Positions 18,043-26,395 are shown, counted from the first letter of the stretch. The stretch: DNA of 41,352 nt from a bacterium (GCA_027448765.1 DAIDMV010000005.1:9530-50881), one strand, 5' to 3'. The notes: generated by a model not told the origin, from the sequence alone. Numbers and translations: made by a program.

Positions 18043-18264
18043 ATGGCAGTTAATAAGGAATTGATTGAATTATCTGGTACAGTTATTGAAACTTTACCTG
18101 GTACTCAATTTAAAGTAGAATTAGAAAACGGCCATATAATAATTGCTCACGTTGCTGGAAAAATGAGAAAGCATTTTATAAAAATAGTTCCAGGTGATAG
18201 CGTGACAGTCGAGTTAACTCCTTATGATTTATCTAAAGGACGTATAACATATCGTAAAACTTAA
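18043..18264 (+). CDS. infA: Translation initiation factor IF-1
   Basis: Small OB-fold factor that binds the 30S A site during initiation. The 73-residue product has [64 protein letters not shown], the full IF-1 fold at normal length. A strong promoter lies so close that the mRNA leader would be under 10 nt and lacks a Shine-Dalgarno, so this gene is nearly leaderless, in contrast to the upstream ribosomal genes. Confidence 0.97.
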   Translation: MAVNKELIELSGTVIETLPGTQFKVELENGHIIIAHVAGKMRKHFIKIVPGDSVTVELTPYDLSKGRITYRKT

Positions 18265-18308
18265 ATAAGCAGTGTGTCATTATTGCTAAGAAAGGTATAG
18301 TGATCCGC

Positions 18309-18425
18309 ATGAAGGTGCGTGCAAGTGTTAAAAAAATCAGTCCTGATGATAAGATTGTTCGACGTAAAGGTCGTCTATATGTTATAAACAAGTTAAAACC
18401 TAAACATAAGCAGAGGCAAGGTTAA
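18309..18425 (+). CDS. rpmJ: Ribosomal protein L36 (zinc-free form)
   Basis: Smallest 50S protein, 38 residues: [19 protein letters not shown] followed by [19 protein letters not shown]. The start [10 protein letters not shown] and end PKHKQRQG are diagnostic. The zinc-binding Cys residues (normally in CxxC form near residues 11-14 and one near 27) are replaced, so this is a C-minus L36. An in-frame GTG at 18300, just after an AAAGG run, is an alternative start that would add MIR; the family start favours 18309. Confidence 0.95.
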   Translation: MKVRASVKKISPDDKIVRRKGRLYVINKLKPKHKQRQG

Positions 18426-18427
18426 TT

Positions 18428-18814
18428 ATGGCTAGAATATCTGGTGTTACTATACCAAATGAAAAGCAGATACAGATTTCTTTAACATATGTTTATGGAA
18501 TTGGGCTTAATATGTCTCAAAAAATTTTAGCTCAAGCTTCGATTGAACCTACTACTAGAACTAAAAATCTAACCGAAAATGAAATTACTAAAATACAAGA
18601 TATTATCAATAAAGATTATGTCGTAGAAGGTGAACTCCAGCGTATTATTAGTGGTAATATCAAACGATTAAAGGATATTAAAAGTTACCGAGGTTTAAGA
18701 CACTCAGCTAATTTACCGACTAGAGGACAAAGAACCAAAACTAATGCTCGAACCAGAAGAGGACGAAGAGTAACGGTTGGCGGTACAGCTAAAAAAGTTG
18801 CATCAAAAACTTAA
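18428..18814 (+). CDS. rpsM: Ribosomal protein S13
   Basis: 30S head protein bridging to the 50S. The 128-residue product has [34 protein letters not shown], a helix-turn-helix region, and the C-terminal [27 protein letters not shown] that contacts tRNA. It lies 2 nt after rpmJ. Confidence 0.98.
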   Translation: MARISGVTIPNEKQIQISLTYVYGIGLNMSQKILAQASIEPTTRTKNLTENEITKIQDIINKDYVVEGELQRIISGNIKRLKDIKSYRGLRHSANLPTRGQRTKTNARTRRGRRVTVGGTAKKVASKT

Positions 18815-18833
18815 TTTTTAAAGGATTATTTAT

Positions 18834-19220
18834 ATGGCTGATAATATTAAGAAGAAAAAAGTTAAAAAATCTGTACCGACCGGTGAAGTACATGTTATGG
18901 CGTCTTTTAATAATACAATCATAAGTATTTGCGATCAAAAAGGTAATGTTATTTCCTCTTGTAGCGCTGGTGCTTGTGGTTTTAGGGGTTCAAAAAAAGG
19001 CACAGCTTACGCTGCTCAAGTGGCAGCTGAAAAAGCAGCTACAACAGCTAAACAATCATTTGGATTATCTAAAGCCGTTGTTTTTATTAAAGGCATTGGT
19101 TTAGGCAGAGATTCAGCAGTTCGAGCTTTAGCTGGTTTAGATATATTTGTTGAATCAATTACTGATGTAACTGGCATACCACATGGTGGCGTACGACCTA
19201 AGAAAGCAAGGAGAGTCTAA
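18834..19220 (+). CDS. rpsK: Ribosomal protein S11
   Basis: 30S platform protein. The 128-residue product has [53 protein letters not shown] and ends with [19 protein letters not shown], all characteristic. A ribosome-binding run AAAGGA lies upstream. Confidence 0.98.
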   Translation: MADNIKKKKVKKSVPTGEVHVMASFNNTIISICDQKGNVISSCSAGACGFRGSKKGTAYAAQVAAEKAATTAKQSFGLSKAVVFIKGIGLGRDSAVRALAGLDIFVESITDVTGIPHGGVRPKKARRV

Positions 19221-19223
19221 AAG

Positions 19224-19844
19224 ATGGCAAGAAATCTTCAATCAGTTGTTAAAATGAGCCGTCGTGAGGGATATGCACTTCATCCTAAGGCTCATAAGGG
19301 TTTGGTCAAGCATAATGTTTTGCCTGGTTATAATTCCAACGGACGACTTCACACCGGTAAAGGCAGTCAATATTCTATTCAATTACGTGAAAAACAAAAA
19401 GTAAAAAGAATCTATGGATTATTAGAAAAACAGTTTTCTAATTTAATGAAAGAAGCTTCTAAAAGTAAGGCTAACTCTGGTGTTGCATTATTAGAATTAT
19501 TAGAACGACGATTAGATAATTCTGTTTATCGATCTGGTTTTGCCAGTAGTCGTAAGGCAGCTCGTCAATTAGTTAGTCATGGTCATTTTCTACTAAATGG
19601 CAGAAGAGTAGATATTCCATCAATTAGATTAAAAGTTGGTGATAAGTTAACTCTACGTGATAAATCTAAAAAATCTAGTTATTTTCTACACATTGATGAT
19701 TTGTCTCCAGTACCAAGTGAAATACCTGATTGGTTAAAAATTAACCGTAAGAAATTCGAAATTGAAGTTTCATCATTGCCGTTAAGAGACAATGCTGAAG
19801 TTGATATTAATGAACAATTAATAGTTGAATATTACTCAAGATAA
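19224..19844 (+). CDS. rpsD: Ribosomal protein S4 (zinc-free form)
   Basis: 16S-rRNA-binding assembly protein. The 206-residue product has an S4 domain at about residues 93-155 (LLERRLDNSVYRSGFASSRKAARQLVSHGHFLLNGRRVDIPS) and the canonical end VDINEQLIVEYYSR. The N-terminal region lacks the four-Cys zinc knuckle found in many S4 proteins. It starts 3 nt after rpsK. Confidence 0.97.
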   Translation: MARNLQSVVKMSRREGYALHPKAHKGLVKHNVLPGYNSNGRLHTGKGSQYSIQLREKQKVKRIYGLLEKQFSNLMKEASKSKANSGVALLELLERRLDNSVYRSGFASSRKAARQLVSHGHFLLNGRRVDIPSIRLKVGDKLTLRDKSKKSSYFLHIDDLSPVPSEIPDWLKINRKKFEIEVSSLPLRDNAEVDINEQLIVEYYSR

Positions 19845-19857
19845 TAGGAAGGAAAGT

Positions 19858-20814
19858 ATGTCAAATAATATTTATACCGCCAATATAGTAGATGTCAAAG
19901 AGCATAACGAAACTAGTGCTACTTTTATTGTGGAGCCCTTGCATAGTGGATATGGAAATACACTGGGTAATTCGTTAAGACGTGTTTTAATATCTAGTAT
20001 TTCTGGTGCAGCTGTTACTTCGTTTAAGATTCAAGGCGTTAGCCATGAGTTTACTGATATGCCTGGTGTGGTTGAAGACGCAATTGATATTATGCAGAAT
20101 ATTAAAGGTATTAAGTTAAAAGTATACGGTGAAGAAAAACAGACATTAAGATTAATAAAAAAAGGTAAGGGCGATGTAACATGTCGTCAGATTGAATCAA
20201 ATGCTGATGTTGAAGTTGTTAATCCAGATCATTTCATAGCTACTATTGACAATGATAATACTGAACTTGTGATTGATTTAAACGTTGAGATTGGTCGTGG
20301 TTACCGAACAATTGAAGAAAGTTCAGAAAAGAAACCAAGTGATACTGTTGCTTTAGATGCTATTTTTAGTCCTGTTTTAAGAGTTAGGTATAAAGTTGAA
20401 AATACTCGAGTTGGTGAAGCAACTGACCTTGATAAATTAATTATTACCATTGATACCGATGGAACTATTAGTCCTCGTGATGCCTTTGAAGAAGCAGCAG
20501 CTATTTTAATCAATCAATACACTGCTTTAGCCGGCAAAACAAGAGTTGAATCAAAACCAATTGAAATCAATCCATCAACTGAAAATTTAGACGACAACGA
20601 AAATATTCAAAATGACGAAGATGATGGTGTTTTAAATACTTCTATTGAAGATTTAAATTTATCAGCCAGAACCACTAATGCTTTAATTAATAATGAAATT
20701 CATACTATTAAAGATTTATTTAGTTTAAATGATGTCGAATTAAAAGATCTTAAGGGTTTCGGTAGTCGCGCTCTTGACGAAGTAAAAGATAAATTATCCG
20801 AATTGGAGTTATAA
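19858..20814 (+). CDS. rpoA: DNA-directed RNA polymerase subunit alpha
   Basis: Scaffold subunit of RNA polymerase. The start at 19858 (MSNNIYTANIVDVK) is chosen over an in-frame ATG at 19825 inside rpsD because AGGAAGG sits about 5 nt before it; this gives 318 residues. The N-terminal domain has FIVEPLHSGYGNTLGNSLRRVLISSISG and SPVLRVRYKVENTRVGEATDLDKLIITIDTDGTISPRDAFEEAAAIL. An acidic linker follows, then a C-terminal domain with LNLSARTTNALINNEIHTIKDLF and LKGFGSRALDEVKDKL, keeping the Arg equivalent to E. coli R265 used for UP-element binding. Confidence 0.97.
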   Translation: MSNNIYTANIVDVKEHNETSATFIVEPLHSGYGNTLGNSLRRVLISSISGAAVTSFKIQGVSHEFTDMPGVVEDAIDIMQNIKGIKLKVYGEEKQTLRLIKKGKGDVTCRQIESNADVEVVNPDHFIATIDNDNTELVIDLNVEIGRGYRTIEESSEKKPSDTVALDAIFSPVLRVRYKVENTRVGEATDLDKLIITIDTDGTISPRDAFEEAAAILINQYTALAGKTRVESKPIEINPSTENLDDNENIQNDEDDGVLNTSIEDLNLSARTTNALINNEIHTIKDLFSLNDVELKDLKGFGSRALDEVKDKLSELEL

Positions 20815-20815
20815 A

Positions 20816-21286
20816 ATGCATCGTCACGGTTATCAGGGAAGAAAATTTCACCGAAAAACAGATCAACGCCAAGCTTTAATTAAAGGTTTAGCGGATTCCT
20901 TAGTTAAGTATGGTTCAATAGAAACATCACTTTATAAGGCAAAAGAAATTAGACCTTATGTTGAAAAATTAATTACTAGAGCTAAAAAACAAGATTTACA
21001 GAGTCGAAGAATAGTGATTTCTCGATTGCAAACTTTGGAAAGTGCTCATAAATTAATGGATCAAATTGTACCTCAATTACAAAGTAGAACAAGCGGTTAT
21101 TTAAGAATAAAAAAAACCAAAAGTCGAATTGGTGACAATGCTCAAATGGCTAGAATTTCATTTGTTGATGACATTAATTTAATTGATGATAATGTTGAAC
21201 AAGTTTCAGTCGTGAAAGACGCTAAAACAGAAGCACCTGTTAAAAATACCTCCAAAGTAGTTAAAGCTCAAAAGGATAAAGCATAA
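20816..21286 (+). CDS. rplQ: Ribosomal protein L17
   Basis: 50S protein near the tunnel exit. Residues 1-116 are a standard L17 (MHRHGYQGRKFHRKTDQRQALIKGLADSLVKYGSIETSLYKAKEIRPYVEKLIT, then GYLRIKKTKSRIGDNAQMARISFVD). At 156 residues it carries about 40 extra C-terminal residues, rich in Lys, Val and Ala. It starts 1 nt after rpoA and overlaps rplM by 1 nt. Confidence 0.97.
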   Translation: MHRHGYQGRKFHRKTDQRQALIKGLADSLVKYGSIETSLYKAKEIRPYVEKLITRAKKQDLQSRRIVISRLQTLESAHKLMDQIVPQLQSRTSGYLRIKKTKSRIGDNAQMARISFVDDINLIDDNVEQVSVVKDAKTEAPVKNTSKVVKAQKDKA

Positions 21287-21732
21287 TGAACAAAACTTAT
21301 AGCGCTAAGCCACAAGACGTAACTCGAAAATGGTATCTAATTGATGCTTCCGAAATTAGTTTGGGTCGTTTATCAACTATCGCAGCTAATATATTAACCG
21401 GAAAAAATAAATCAATATTTACTAAACATATTGATTGTGGTGATTATTTAATTATTATTAACTCGGATCAATTAAAAGTAACTGGTAAGAAATTAACAGA
21501 TAAGAAATATTATCGACATAGTGGTTATCCGGGTAATCTAAAAGAACTTACTCTAGAACAGCAACTTGAAAAAGATTCAACTAAGATTATTATTCATTCA
21601 ATCAGAGGTATGATTCCAGTCAATAAATTAAGAGATGCTCGTTTGCTTAGATTGAAAGTTTATAAAGACTCTAGTCATGTTCATCAAGCGCAAAGTCCTG
21701 AAATTATTTCTTTGAAAGGAACTAATTTATGA
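21286..21732 (+). CDS. rplM: Ribosomal protein L13
   Basis: Early 50S assembly protein. The 148-residue product has TRKWYLIDASEISLGRLSTIAANILTGKNKSIFTKHIDCGDYLIIINSDQLKVTGKKLTDKKYYRHSGYPGNLKEL and the C-terminal IRGMIPVNKLRDARLLRLKVYKDSSHVHQAQSPE. It overlaps rplQ by 1 nt and rpsI by 4 nt (ATGA). Confidence 0.98.
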   Translation: MNKTYSAKPQDVTRKWYLIDASEISLGRLSTIAANILTGKNKSIFTKHIDCGDYLIIINSDQLKVTGKKLTDKKYYRHSGYPGNLKELTLEQQLEKDSTKIIIHSIRGMIPVNKLRDARLLRLKVYKDSSHVHQAQSPEIISLKGTNL

Positions 21733-22124
21733 AAGATCAATATTTTTATGCTTTAGGTAGAAGAAAGTCAGCTACTGCTCGAGCAAGACTGCACAAAGGT
21801 AGTGGTAAAATTATAATTAATGGTCAAGATTATAATGAATATGTTACTAGTTCTAAGCCTTTGATTAATAAAATCTTACAGCCGTTTATTGTCTTAGATA
21901 TTATGAGTAAGTACGATGTTTCAATTTTGGTAAAAGGTGGTGGTAAAAATGGTCAAATTGAGGCTAGTCAATTGGCTATCGCTAAATCATTAGTTAGTCT
22001 AAACGCTGATTTTAAAAACACATTAAAAAGAGCTGATTTATTGAGTAGAGATTCAAGAGACAAAGAAAGAAAGAAATTTGGTCTTAAGGGTGCCCGTAAA
22101 AAGCGACAATTCGCTAAAAGATAA
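21729..22124 (+). CDS. rpsI: Ribosomal protein S9
   Basis: 30S protein whose tail reaches the P-site tRNA. The 131-residue product has YFYALGRRKSATARARLHKGSGKIIINGQDYNEY near the N-terminus, LVKGGGKNGQIEASQLAIAKSL, and ends RKKFGLKGARKKRQFAKR with the typical Lys-Arg terminus. It is the last gene of the ribosomal cluster. Its 3' end overlaps the oppositely oriented next gene by 11 nt. Confidence 0.98.
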   Translation: MKDQYFYALGRRKSATARARLHKGSGKIIINGQDYNEYVTSSKPLINKILQPFIVLDIMSKYDVSILVKGGGKNGQIEASQLAIAKSLVSLNADFKNTLKRADLLSRDSRDKERKKFGLKGARKKRQFAKR

Positions 22125-22737
22125 ATGGTGCTTTTTGAATAAATTCTTTACTATCCAATAATTCAATAATTGCAATAGTTACATTAGTTCTTGAGACCCT
22201 ATGCCAAATTGGCGGTCGTTTTTTTATTGATAAGTAAAATACTTTCGTTGATGAACTATTTTTCATAGTTGGAGATCTTAGAACGGTCCAATTGATATTT
22301 GATTGATGTAAAATTTTTAAATGATTTTCACTGTCCTGCAAAACATCTTTAGCAATACGATTTAAAATTGGGTGAAAAAAGAAATTGATGATATTAAAAT
22401 TATCGTCAATATCTTTGGCGTCGGAGCCTGTAAGTGAAATTAATCTTTTGGAAGGGTTTTTACTTAGAATTGGTATCAAGAATTTCATGGTGTTACTTAA
22501 GCTATATCGATTATACTTTTTCCAACTAGACACGACTGAAATAATTGCATCTGATGATTTGATAAATTGTTTTAATGAGGATTGGTTACTAAGACTTACT
22601 ACAGTTATTAAGCTGTTTTTAGGAATAAAGTTACTGTGACTATTAACTACTGCTATGACTTGATATTTTTTTTGAACTAGCATGTTAACCACTAACCGAC
22701 CAACTTTTCCATTTGCACCAAAGACTGTAACTTGCAT
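22114..22737 (-). CDS. NAD(P)-binding Rossmann-fold protein (NmrA / atypical SDR-like)
   Basis: The 207-residue product starts MQVTVFGANGKVGRLVV, the GxxGxxG dinucleotide-binding motif of atypical short-chain dehydrogenases (NmrA/SDR-a5 type). Further family-like segments are SSDAIISVVSSW, RLISLTGSDA and INWTVLRSPTM. A clear catalytic YxxxK is not visible, so it may be a sensor or reductase of unknown substrate. The stop lies inside the end of rpsI. On the minus strand a TATAAT with extended TG is 7 nt before the ATG, predicting a leaderless mRNA divergent from trpS. Confidence 0.75.
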   Translation of the reverse strand: MQVTVFGANGKVGRLVVNMLVQKKYQVIAVVNSHSNFIPKNSLITVVSLSNQSSLKQFIKSSDAIISVVSSWKKYNRYSLSNTMKFLIPILSKNPSKRLISLTGSDAKDIDDNFNIINFFFHPILNRIAKDVLQDSENHLKILHQSNINWTVLRSPTMKNSSSTKVFYLSIKKRPPIWHRVSRTNVTIAIIELLDSKEFIQKAPFIF

Positions 22738-22744
22738 ATTTAAT

Positions 22745-22769
22745 ATTATAGCAACTATTTTGCTATAAT
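22745..22769. promoter_or_regulatory. Back-to-back divergent extended -10 promoters forming a perfect inverted repeat
   Basis: ATTATAGCA (22745-22753), a 7-nt spacer and TGCTATAAT (22761-22769) are exact inverted repeats. Each arm is an extended -10 (TGC plus TATAAT): the right arm serves trpS, with its ATG 6 nt later at 22776, and the left arm serves the minus-strand gene with its ATG 7 nt later. No good -35 is visible. Each -10 sits where the other promoter's spacer and upstream region would be, so RNA polymerase should occupy only one at a time. Confidence 0.7.
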
Positions 22770-22775
22770 ATTGTA

Positions 22776-23816
22776 ATGAGTCAAGAAATAATTTTAAATG
22801 GCATTAGATCTAACGATACACCAACCCTAGGTAATTATATTGGATCTATAGTTCCAGTTATTAAATTACAAAATAAATATGTTGATGAGTATCAATTTAA
22901 TTTGTTTATTCCAGATATTTTGAGTTTTACGACTCCAATTAATCACCAAGATTTATATCTTAATACTGTCCAGAATCTAAAATATTATGTAGCGGCAGGT
23001 ATAAACATTAATTATGATAATATCTTTATTTATCGCCAGAGCTACGTTCCAGCTTTGAGTGAATTAGCAGTGATCTTTTGTAATTTTAGTGGTTTTGGTG
23101 AAATGAGTCGAATGACTCAATTCAAAGATAAAAGTTTGGGTAAAGAAAAAGAATTAATTTCAGTAGGATTATTTACTTATCCAATTTTGATGGCGGCTGA
23201 TATTTTATTATATGGTGCTAGTTATATTCCAGTTGGCGAAGATCAAAAACAACATCTAGAATTTACGCGGGATATTGCTATGAGGATTAATAATCGTTTT
23301 AATACTGATTTATTTCAAGTACCTCACGAATGGCAGGATCAAGTCAAGTTTGCCGGCCATTCGTCTGGGTTAAGAATTAAAAGTCTAAAAAATCCTGATA
23401 AAAAAATGTCAAAATCTAATTTTAGAGATGATCCCAATGGTACTATCTTATTAACAGATAAGCCTGAGGATGCTTATAAAAAAGTTATGACGGCCACAAC
23501 TGATTCTGTTGGAGTTATTAACTATAATCCTGTTAATCAACCTGGTATTACTAATTTGATGAATATTTTAGCCAATTTAGTTGATGAGCCAATTGAAAAA
23601 GTTATTACTATTTGGCAAGGTCAAAAAAATTACAGTAAATTCAAAACAGCTGTAGCGGATGAAGTCCGGATATTTTTAGAAGGTTACCAGAAAACTTTAA
23701 ATAACATTGATGAATCTGATTTAATGAGAAAGATTGAATCAAGTGAGTACTTGTTAAGAGATGTTGCTACTCAAAAATTATATAAAATTCAACAAATAAT
23801 AGGTTTAAGACCTTGA
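22776..23816 (+). CDS. trpS: Tryptophanyl-tRNA synthetase
   Basis: Class Ic synthetase charging tRNA-Trp. The 346-residue product has the HIGH-equivalent PTLGNYIGSIVP (about residues 16-27), the family segments ILLYGASYIPVGEDQKQHLEFTRDIA and SLKNPDKKMSKSN, which contains the KMSKS signature. Length is normal. The predicted mRNA is leaderless (TATAAT 6 nt before ATG). The gene heads a unit with a pseudouridine synthase and a delta'-like gene, each overlapping the previous by 4 nt. The matching tRNA-Trp lies at 37001. Confidence 0.96.
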   Translation: MSQEIILNGIRSNDTPTLGNYIGSIVPVIKLQNKYVDEYQFNLFIPDILSFTTPINHQDLYLNTVQNLKYYVAAGININYDNIFIYRQSYVPALSELAVIFCNFSGFGEMSRMTQFKDKSLGKEKELISVGLFTYPILMAADILLYGASYIPVGEDQKQHLEFTRDIAMRINNRFNTDLFQVPHEWQDQVKFAGHSSGLRIKSLKNPDKKMSKSNFRDDPNGTILLTDKPEDAYKKVMTATTDSVGVINYNPVNQPGITNLMNILANLVDEPIEKVITIWQGQKNYSKFKTAVADEVRIFLEGYQKTLNNIDESDLMRKIESSEYLLRDVATQKLYKIQQIIGLRP

Positions 23817-24676
23817 AAACAGTCTCGTTTGATCAAGTCGAGTCGATTAGATTAGATGTATTTTTAGCTAAAAAGCTTGGTTATACTAGATCATTTACGG
23901 CTAAGCTGATTAAAAAAAAATATATTAAGATCAATCATCAAATTGTTGATAAGGCATCTTTAAAATTGCATTATAATGATTTAATCCAATTTCTAGAAAT
24001 AAATAATGATAAAAAAAATAATTTTATTATTAGAATTATTTATCAGGATGATAATATCTTGGTAATTGATAAACCCTATGGTTTATTGGTTCATGCTAAA
24101 GATAAATTTGATCAAGAGTTTACATTAGAAAATTGGTTAAATGACAAGTTTCCTAACTTAGACAATCAACGTGCCGGTATAGTACATCGACTTGATAGGT
24201 TAACATCGGGCGTAATGGTAGTTGGGCTTAATCAAGAGAGTATTGATTCTTTAAAAAGACAATTTTCGCAAAGACTAATTGAAAAAACGTATTATGCGGT
24301 AGTTGATGGTTTGTTTGATGATAATAAAATTTTGATTGATTTACAAATTAAACGAAGCATTAAATTCCCTAATAAATTTGTAGTTGATATCAATGGAAAA
24401 ACTAGTCAAACATTTTTGACTGTTAAAAAAATGGATACAGTGAATCGGATCAGTCTAGTTGAACTTAAACCTAAAACTGGACGGACTCATCAGTTAAGAG
24501 TTCATTTAAATTATATCAAGCATCCGATTGTTGGAGATCCATTATATAATAAAAAAATATCTCCTGCGAAAAGAATGATGTTGCATGCATATTCAATTCG
24601 GGTTAATTTGCTAGATGGTCAATTAAAGACCTTCAAATCGAAGCTACCAAATGAATTCAACGAGTATTTAAAATGA
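23813..24676 (+). CDS. RluA/RluD-family pseudouridine synthase
   Basis: Converts specific rRNA or tRNA uridines to pseudouridine. The 287-residue product has an N-terminal S4 RNA-binding domain (RLDVFLAKKLGYTRSFTAKLIKKKYIKIN, about residues 10-38). The catalytic domain has the motif GIVHRLDRLTSGVMVVG with the catalytic Asp (about residues 122-138), and KPKTGRTHQLRVHLNYIKHPIVGDPLY, typical of RluD. Translation appears to start at TTG (23813) overlapping the trpS stop (TTGA), so it depends on translational coupling. The exact target uridine cannot be read from the sequence. Confidence 0.9.
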   Translation: MKTVSFDQVESIRLDVFLAKKLGYTRSFTAKLIKKKYIKINHQIVDKASLKLHYNDLIQFLEINNDKKNNFIIRIIYQDDNILVIDKPYGLLVHAKDKFDQEFTLENWLNDKFPNLDNQRAGIVHRLDRLTSGVMVVGLNQESIDSLKRQFSQRLIEKTYYAVVDGLFDDNKILIDLQIKRSIKFPNKFVVDINGKTSQTFLTVKKMDTVNRISLVELKPKTGRTHQLRVHLNYIKHPIVGDPLYNKKISPAKRMMLHAYSIRVNLLDGQLKTFKSKLPNEFNEYLK

Positions 24677-25530
24677 ACTTTGAGCAATTATTATTAGAAG
24701 ATTCAACAAAAAATAGTTTAGTTAATTATTTAACCAGACCTAATCAAAATTTAATTCTATATGGACCAGCTGGTAGCGGTAAAAGAAGTTTAGCCTTAGC
24801 TGTAATTACTAGAATTCTAGATATAAGTATTGAAAAAATATTTAATGACCCAAGAATTTTAATTTTAGATAATATTGATTCTAGTGGTATTGAGAGTGTC
24901 TTAGAGATTAGTAAATTTTTGAAGTTGAAATCTAACTTTGATCAAGCCATATCTAGAATTGTTTTAATTGAAAACCTAGATAATTATTCTGTCGAAGCAA
25001 AAAATGCTTTACTTAAAACATTAGAAGAGAATATTGTTGATTCGTTGATTATTATGACAGTTAATAACTTAAATTTAATACCACAAACTATTCAATCTAG
25101 GACTATCAACATAGAAGTTAAAAAAAATGACTTAAGTAAAATTAAAAATTATTTTATTAATAATTTTGATGCTAGTGAAATTGAACGAATTTATCGTTTA
25201 TCTGATGGTTTGCTTGGATTAATGAACCGTTTGCTAAATGATTCAACTAATGGACTAGAATTAGAGGCTAGAGATTTGGCAGCGGCTTATTTAACTTCAG
25301 ATAATCGACATAAAGTTGTTTTGACTCAACAATTGATGAAGGATAAAGTTTTAAGTTTAATTTTTTTTAAAATATTACAGCAAATGTCAATTTTGAAGCT
25401 AAGTCAAAAAATAAATCCTAAAGATCAAAAACAGTGGATTAATATACTAAAAAAGTCTTCGACTGCCATTGAAAATATTAATCAAAACATACAATTAAGA
25501 TTAATTATATTGAAATTTAATTCGAACTAA
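24673..25530 (+). CDS. holB: DNA polymerase III subunit delta'-like AAA+ protein
   Basis: Clamp-loader component. The 285-residue product has Walker A YGPAGSGKRSLA (about residues 30-41), the delta'/gamma signature IVLIENLDNYSVEAKNALLKTLEENIVDSLIIMTVNNLNLIPQTIQSRTINI with the SRx arginine at the position of the SRC motif, and a helical C-terminus. The Cys-rich zinc module of gamma and delta' is absent, and the protein is shorter than E. coli delta' (334). The ATG overlaps the upstream stop (ATGA). It could also be a DnaX-like ATPase, but its small size favours delta'. Confidence 0.8.
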   Translation: MNFEQLLLEDSTKNSLVNYLTRPNQNLILYGPAGSGKRSLALAVITRILDISIEKIFNDPRILILDNIDSSGIESVLEISKFLKLKSNFDQAISRIVLIENLDNYSVEAKNALLKTLEENIVDSLIIMTVNNLNLIPQTIQSRTINIEVKKNDLSKIKNYFINNFDASEIERIYRLSDGLLGLMNRLLNDSTNGLELEARDLAAAYLTSDNRHKVVLTQQLMKDKVLSLIFFKILQQMSILKLSQKINPKDQKQWINILKKSSTAIENINQNIQLRLIILKFNSN

Positions 25531-25535
25531 AACAA

Positions 25536-25544
25536 TGTTATAAT
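25536..25544 (+). promoter_or_regulatory. Extended -10 promoter of TPR gene (leaderless)
   Basis: TGTTATAAT: extended TG plus a perfect TATAAT ending at 25544, exactly 6 nt before the ATG at 25551. No Shine-Dalgarno is present. The spacing matches that of trpS. Confidence 0.65.
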
Positions 25545-25550
25545 TAAGTA

Positions 25551-26198
25551 ATGCTAGATATACTTATTATAGCCTTAGTTGGTATTATAGTTATCTATTT
25601 TACTCGACAAAATAAGGATGATGAAATCCTAGATATAAATTCATCTAAAATTTCTAAATTGTGGGATATTGCTCATTTATCTATGAAACAAAATAGATTT
25701 TTGAGAGCTGAAAAGGCTCTTTTAACTATTTTAAAAATTGAAGAAAAAAATGCAGCGGCTTATAATCGTCTTGGAGTTTTATATGCTAAGCGAAAAGAAT
25801 ACAAGGATGCAATTGATTGTTTTGAAATTGCGTCGAGCATTGATTCTAGTCCTTCAAGTTTACATAATTTAGGATTAATCTATTTTGAAACTGAAAATTA
25901 TGAAAAAGCAGCTATTGCTTTTGAGCAAGCTATTAAACTAGAATCAAATTTAGCTGCTCGTCACGTTGCTTACGCTAAAGTTTTAGAAAAAATTGGTAAT
26001 GAGAAGCAAATGTTAAACGAATTAATTGAATCGGTTAGGTTAGAGCCAACAAAGCAAACATTAGGTTTACTCTATAAAGCCTATAAAGATCTTGGATATA
26101 CTAAAGAAGCAGACAGAACCGCTAATCGGATAAAAAAATTAACTCATTCTCCTATTAAAATTAAACAATTAAAACGAGCTAGAAAAGTTGTAGTTTAA
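25551..26198 (+). CDS. Membrane-anchored TPR-repeat protein
   Basis: The 215-residue product has one N-terminal membrane helix (MLDILIIALVGIIVIYFTR) followed by a soluble domain of tetratricopeptide repeats. Examples are AAYNRLGVLYAKRKEYKDAIDCFEIASSI, SSLHNLGLIYFETENYEKAAIAFEQAIKL and LAARHVAYAKVLEKIGNEKQMLNELIESVRL. The C-terminus is basic (KIKQLKRARKVVV). TPRs mediate protein-protein contacts; the partner is unknown. It lies just upstream of the tRNA cluster. Confidence 0.85.
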   Translation: MLDILIIALVGIIVIYFTRQNKDDEILDINSSKISKLWDIAHLSMKQNRFLRAEKALLTILKIEEKNAAAYNRLGVLYAKRKEYKDAIDCFEIASSIDSSPSSLHNLGLIYFETENYEKAAIAFEQAIKLESNLAARHVAYAKVLEKIGNEKQMLNELIESVRLEPTKQTLGLLYKAYKDLGYTKEADRTANRIKKLTHSPIKIKQLKRARKVVV

Positions 26199-26218
26199 AG
26201 TTATGTTTGATAAACTTC

Positions 26219-26224
26219 TATATA
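26219..26224 (+). promoter_or_regulatory. Possible -10 box of tRNA cluster
   Basis: TATATA lies 6 nt before the first base of tRNA-Thr, a spacing that would start the transcript at or next to tRNA position +1. No convincing -35 is visible, so support is weak. Confidence 0.3.
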
Positions 26225-26230
26225 TTAAAT

Positions 26231-26306
26231 GCCGACATAGCTCAGTGGCCAGAGCGGCTGTTTTGTAAACAGCGGGTCGTGGGTTCAAATCCCTCTGTCG
26301 GCTCCA
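26231..26306 (+). tRNA. tRNA-Thr (UGU)
   Basis: A 76-nt cloverleaf. The acceptor GCCGACA pairs with TGTCGGC; the anticodon stem GCTGT/ACAGC encloses loop TTTGTAA with anticodon TGT (reads ACA). The T-arm contains GTTCAAAT, the discriminator is T, and CCA is encoded. It is the first of three tandem tRNAs. Confidence 0.96.
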
Positions 26307-26309
26307 TCA

Positions 26310-26395
26310 GCAGGGATAGTGAAGCGGTCAAACACGGTAGACTGTAAATCTACTGGCATTCGCCTTCGGGGGTTCGAATCCCTCTCCCTGCACCA
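26310..26395 (+). tRNA. tRNA-Tyr (GUA)
   Basis: An 86-nt class II tRNA with a long variable arm. The acceptor GCAGGGA pairs with TCCCTGC; the anticodon stem GTAGA/TCTAC encloses CTGTAAA with anticodon GTA. The T-arm has GGTTCGAATCC, the discriminator is A, and CCA is encoded. The gap from the preceding tRNA is 3 nt. Confidence 0.97.

Noticed and set aside
19825-19857. Upstream ATG extending rpoA by 11 residues
   Set aside because: It lies inside the rpsD coding end and lacks a ribosome-binding site, while the ATG at 19858 has AGGAAGG at good spacing and gives a normal alpha N-terminus.
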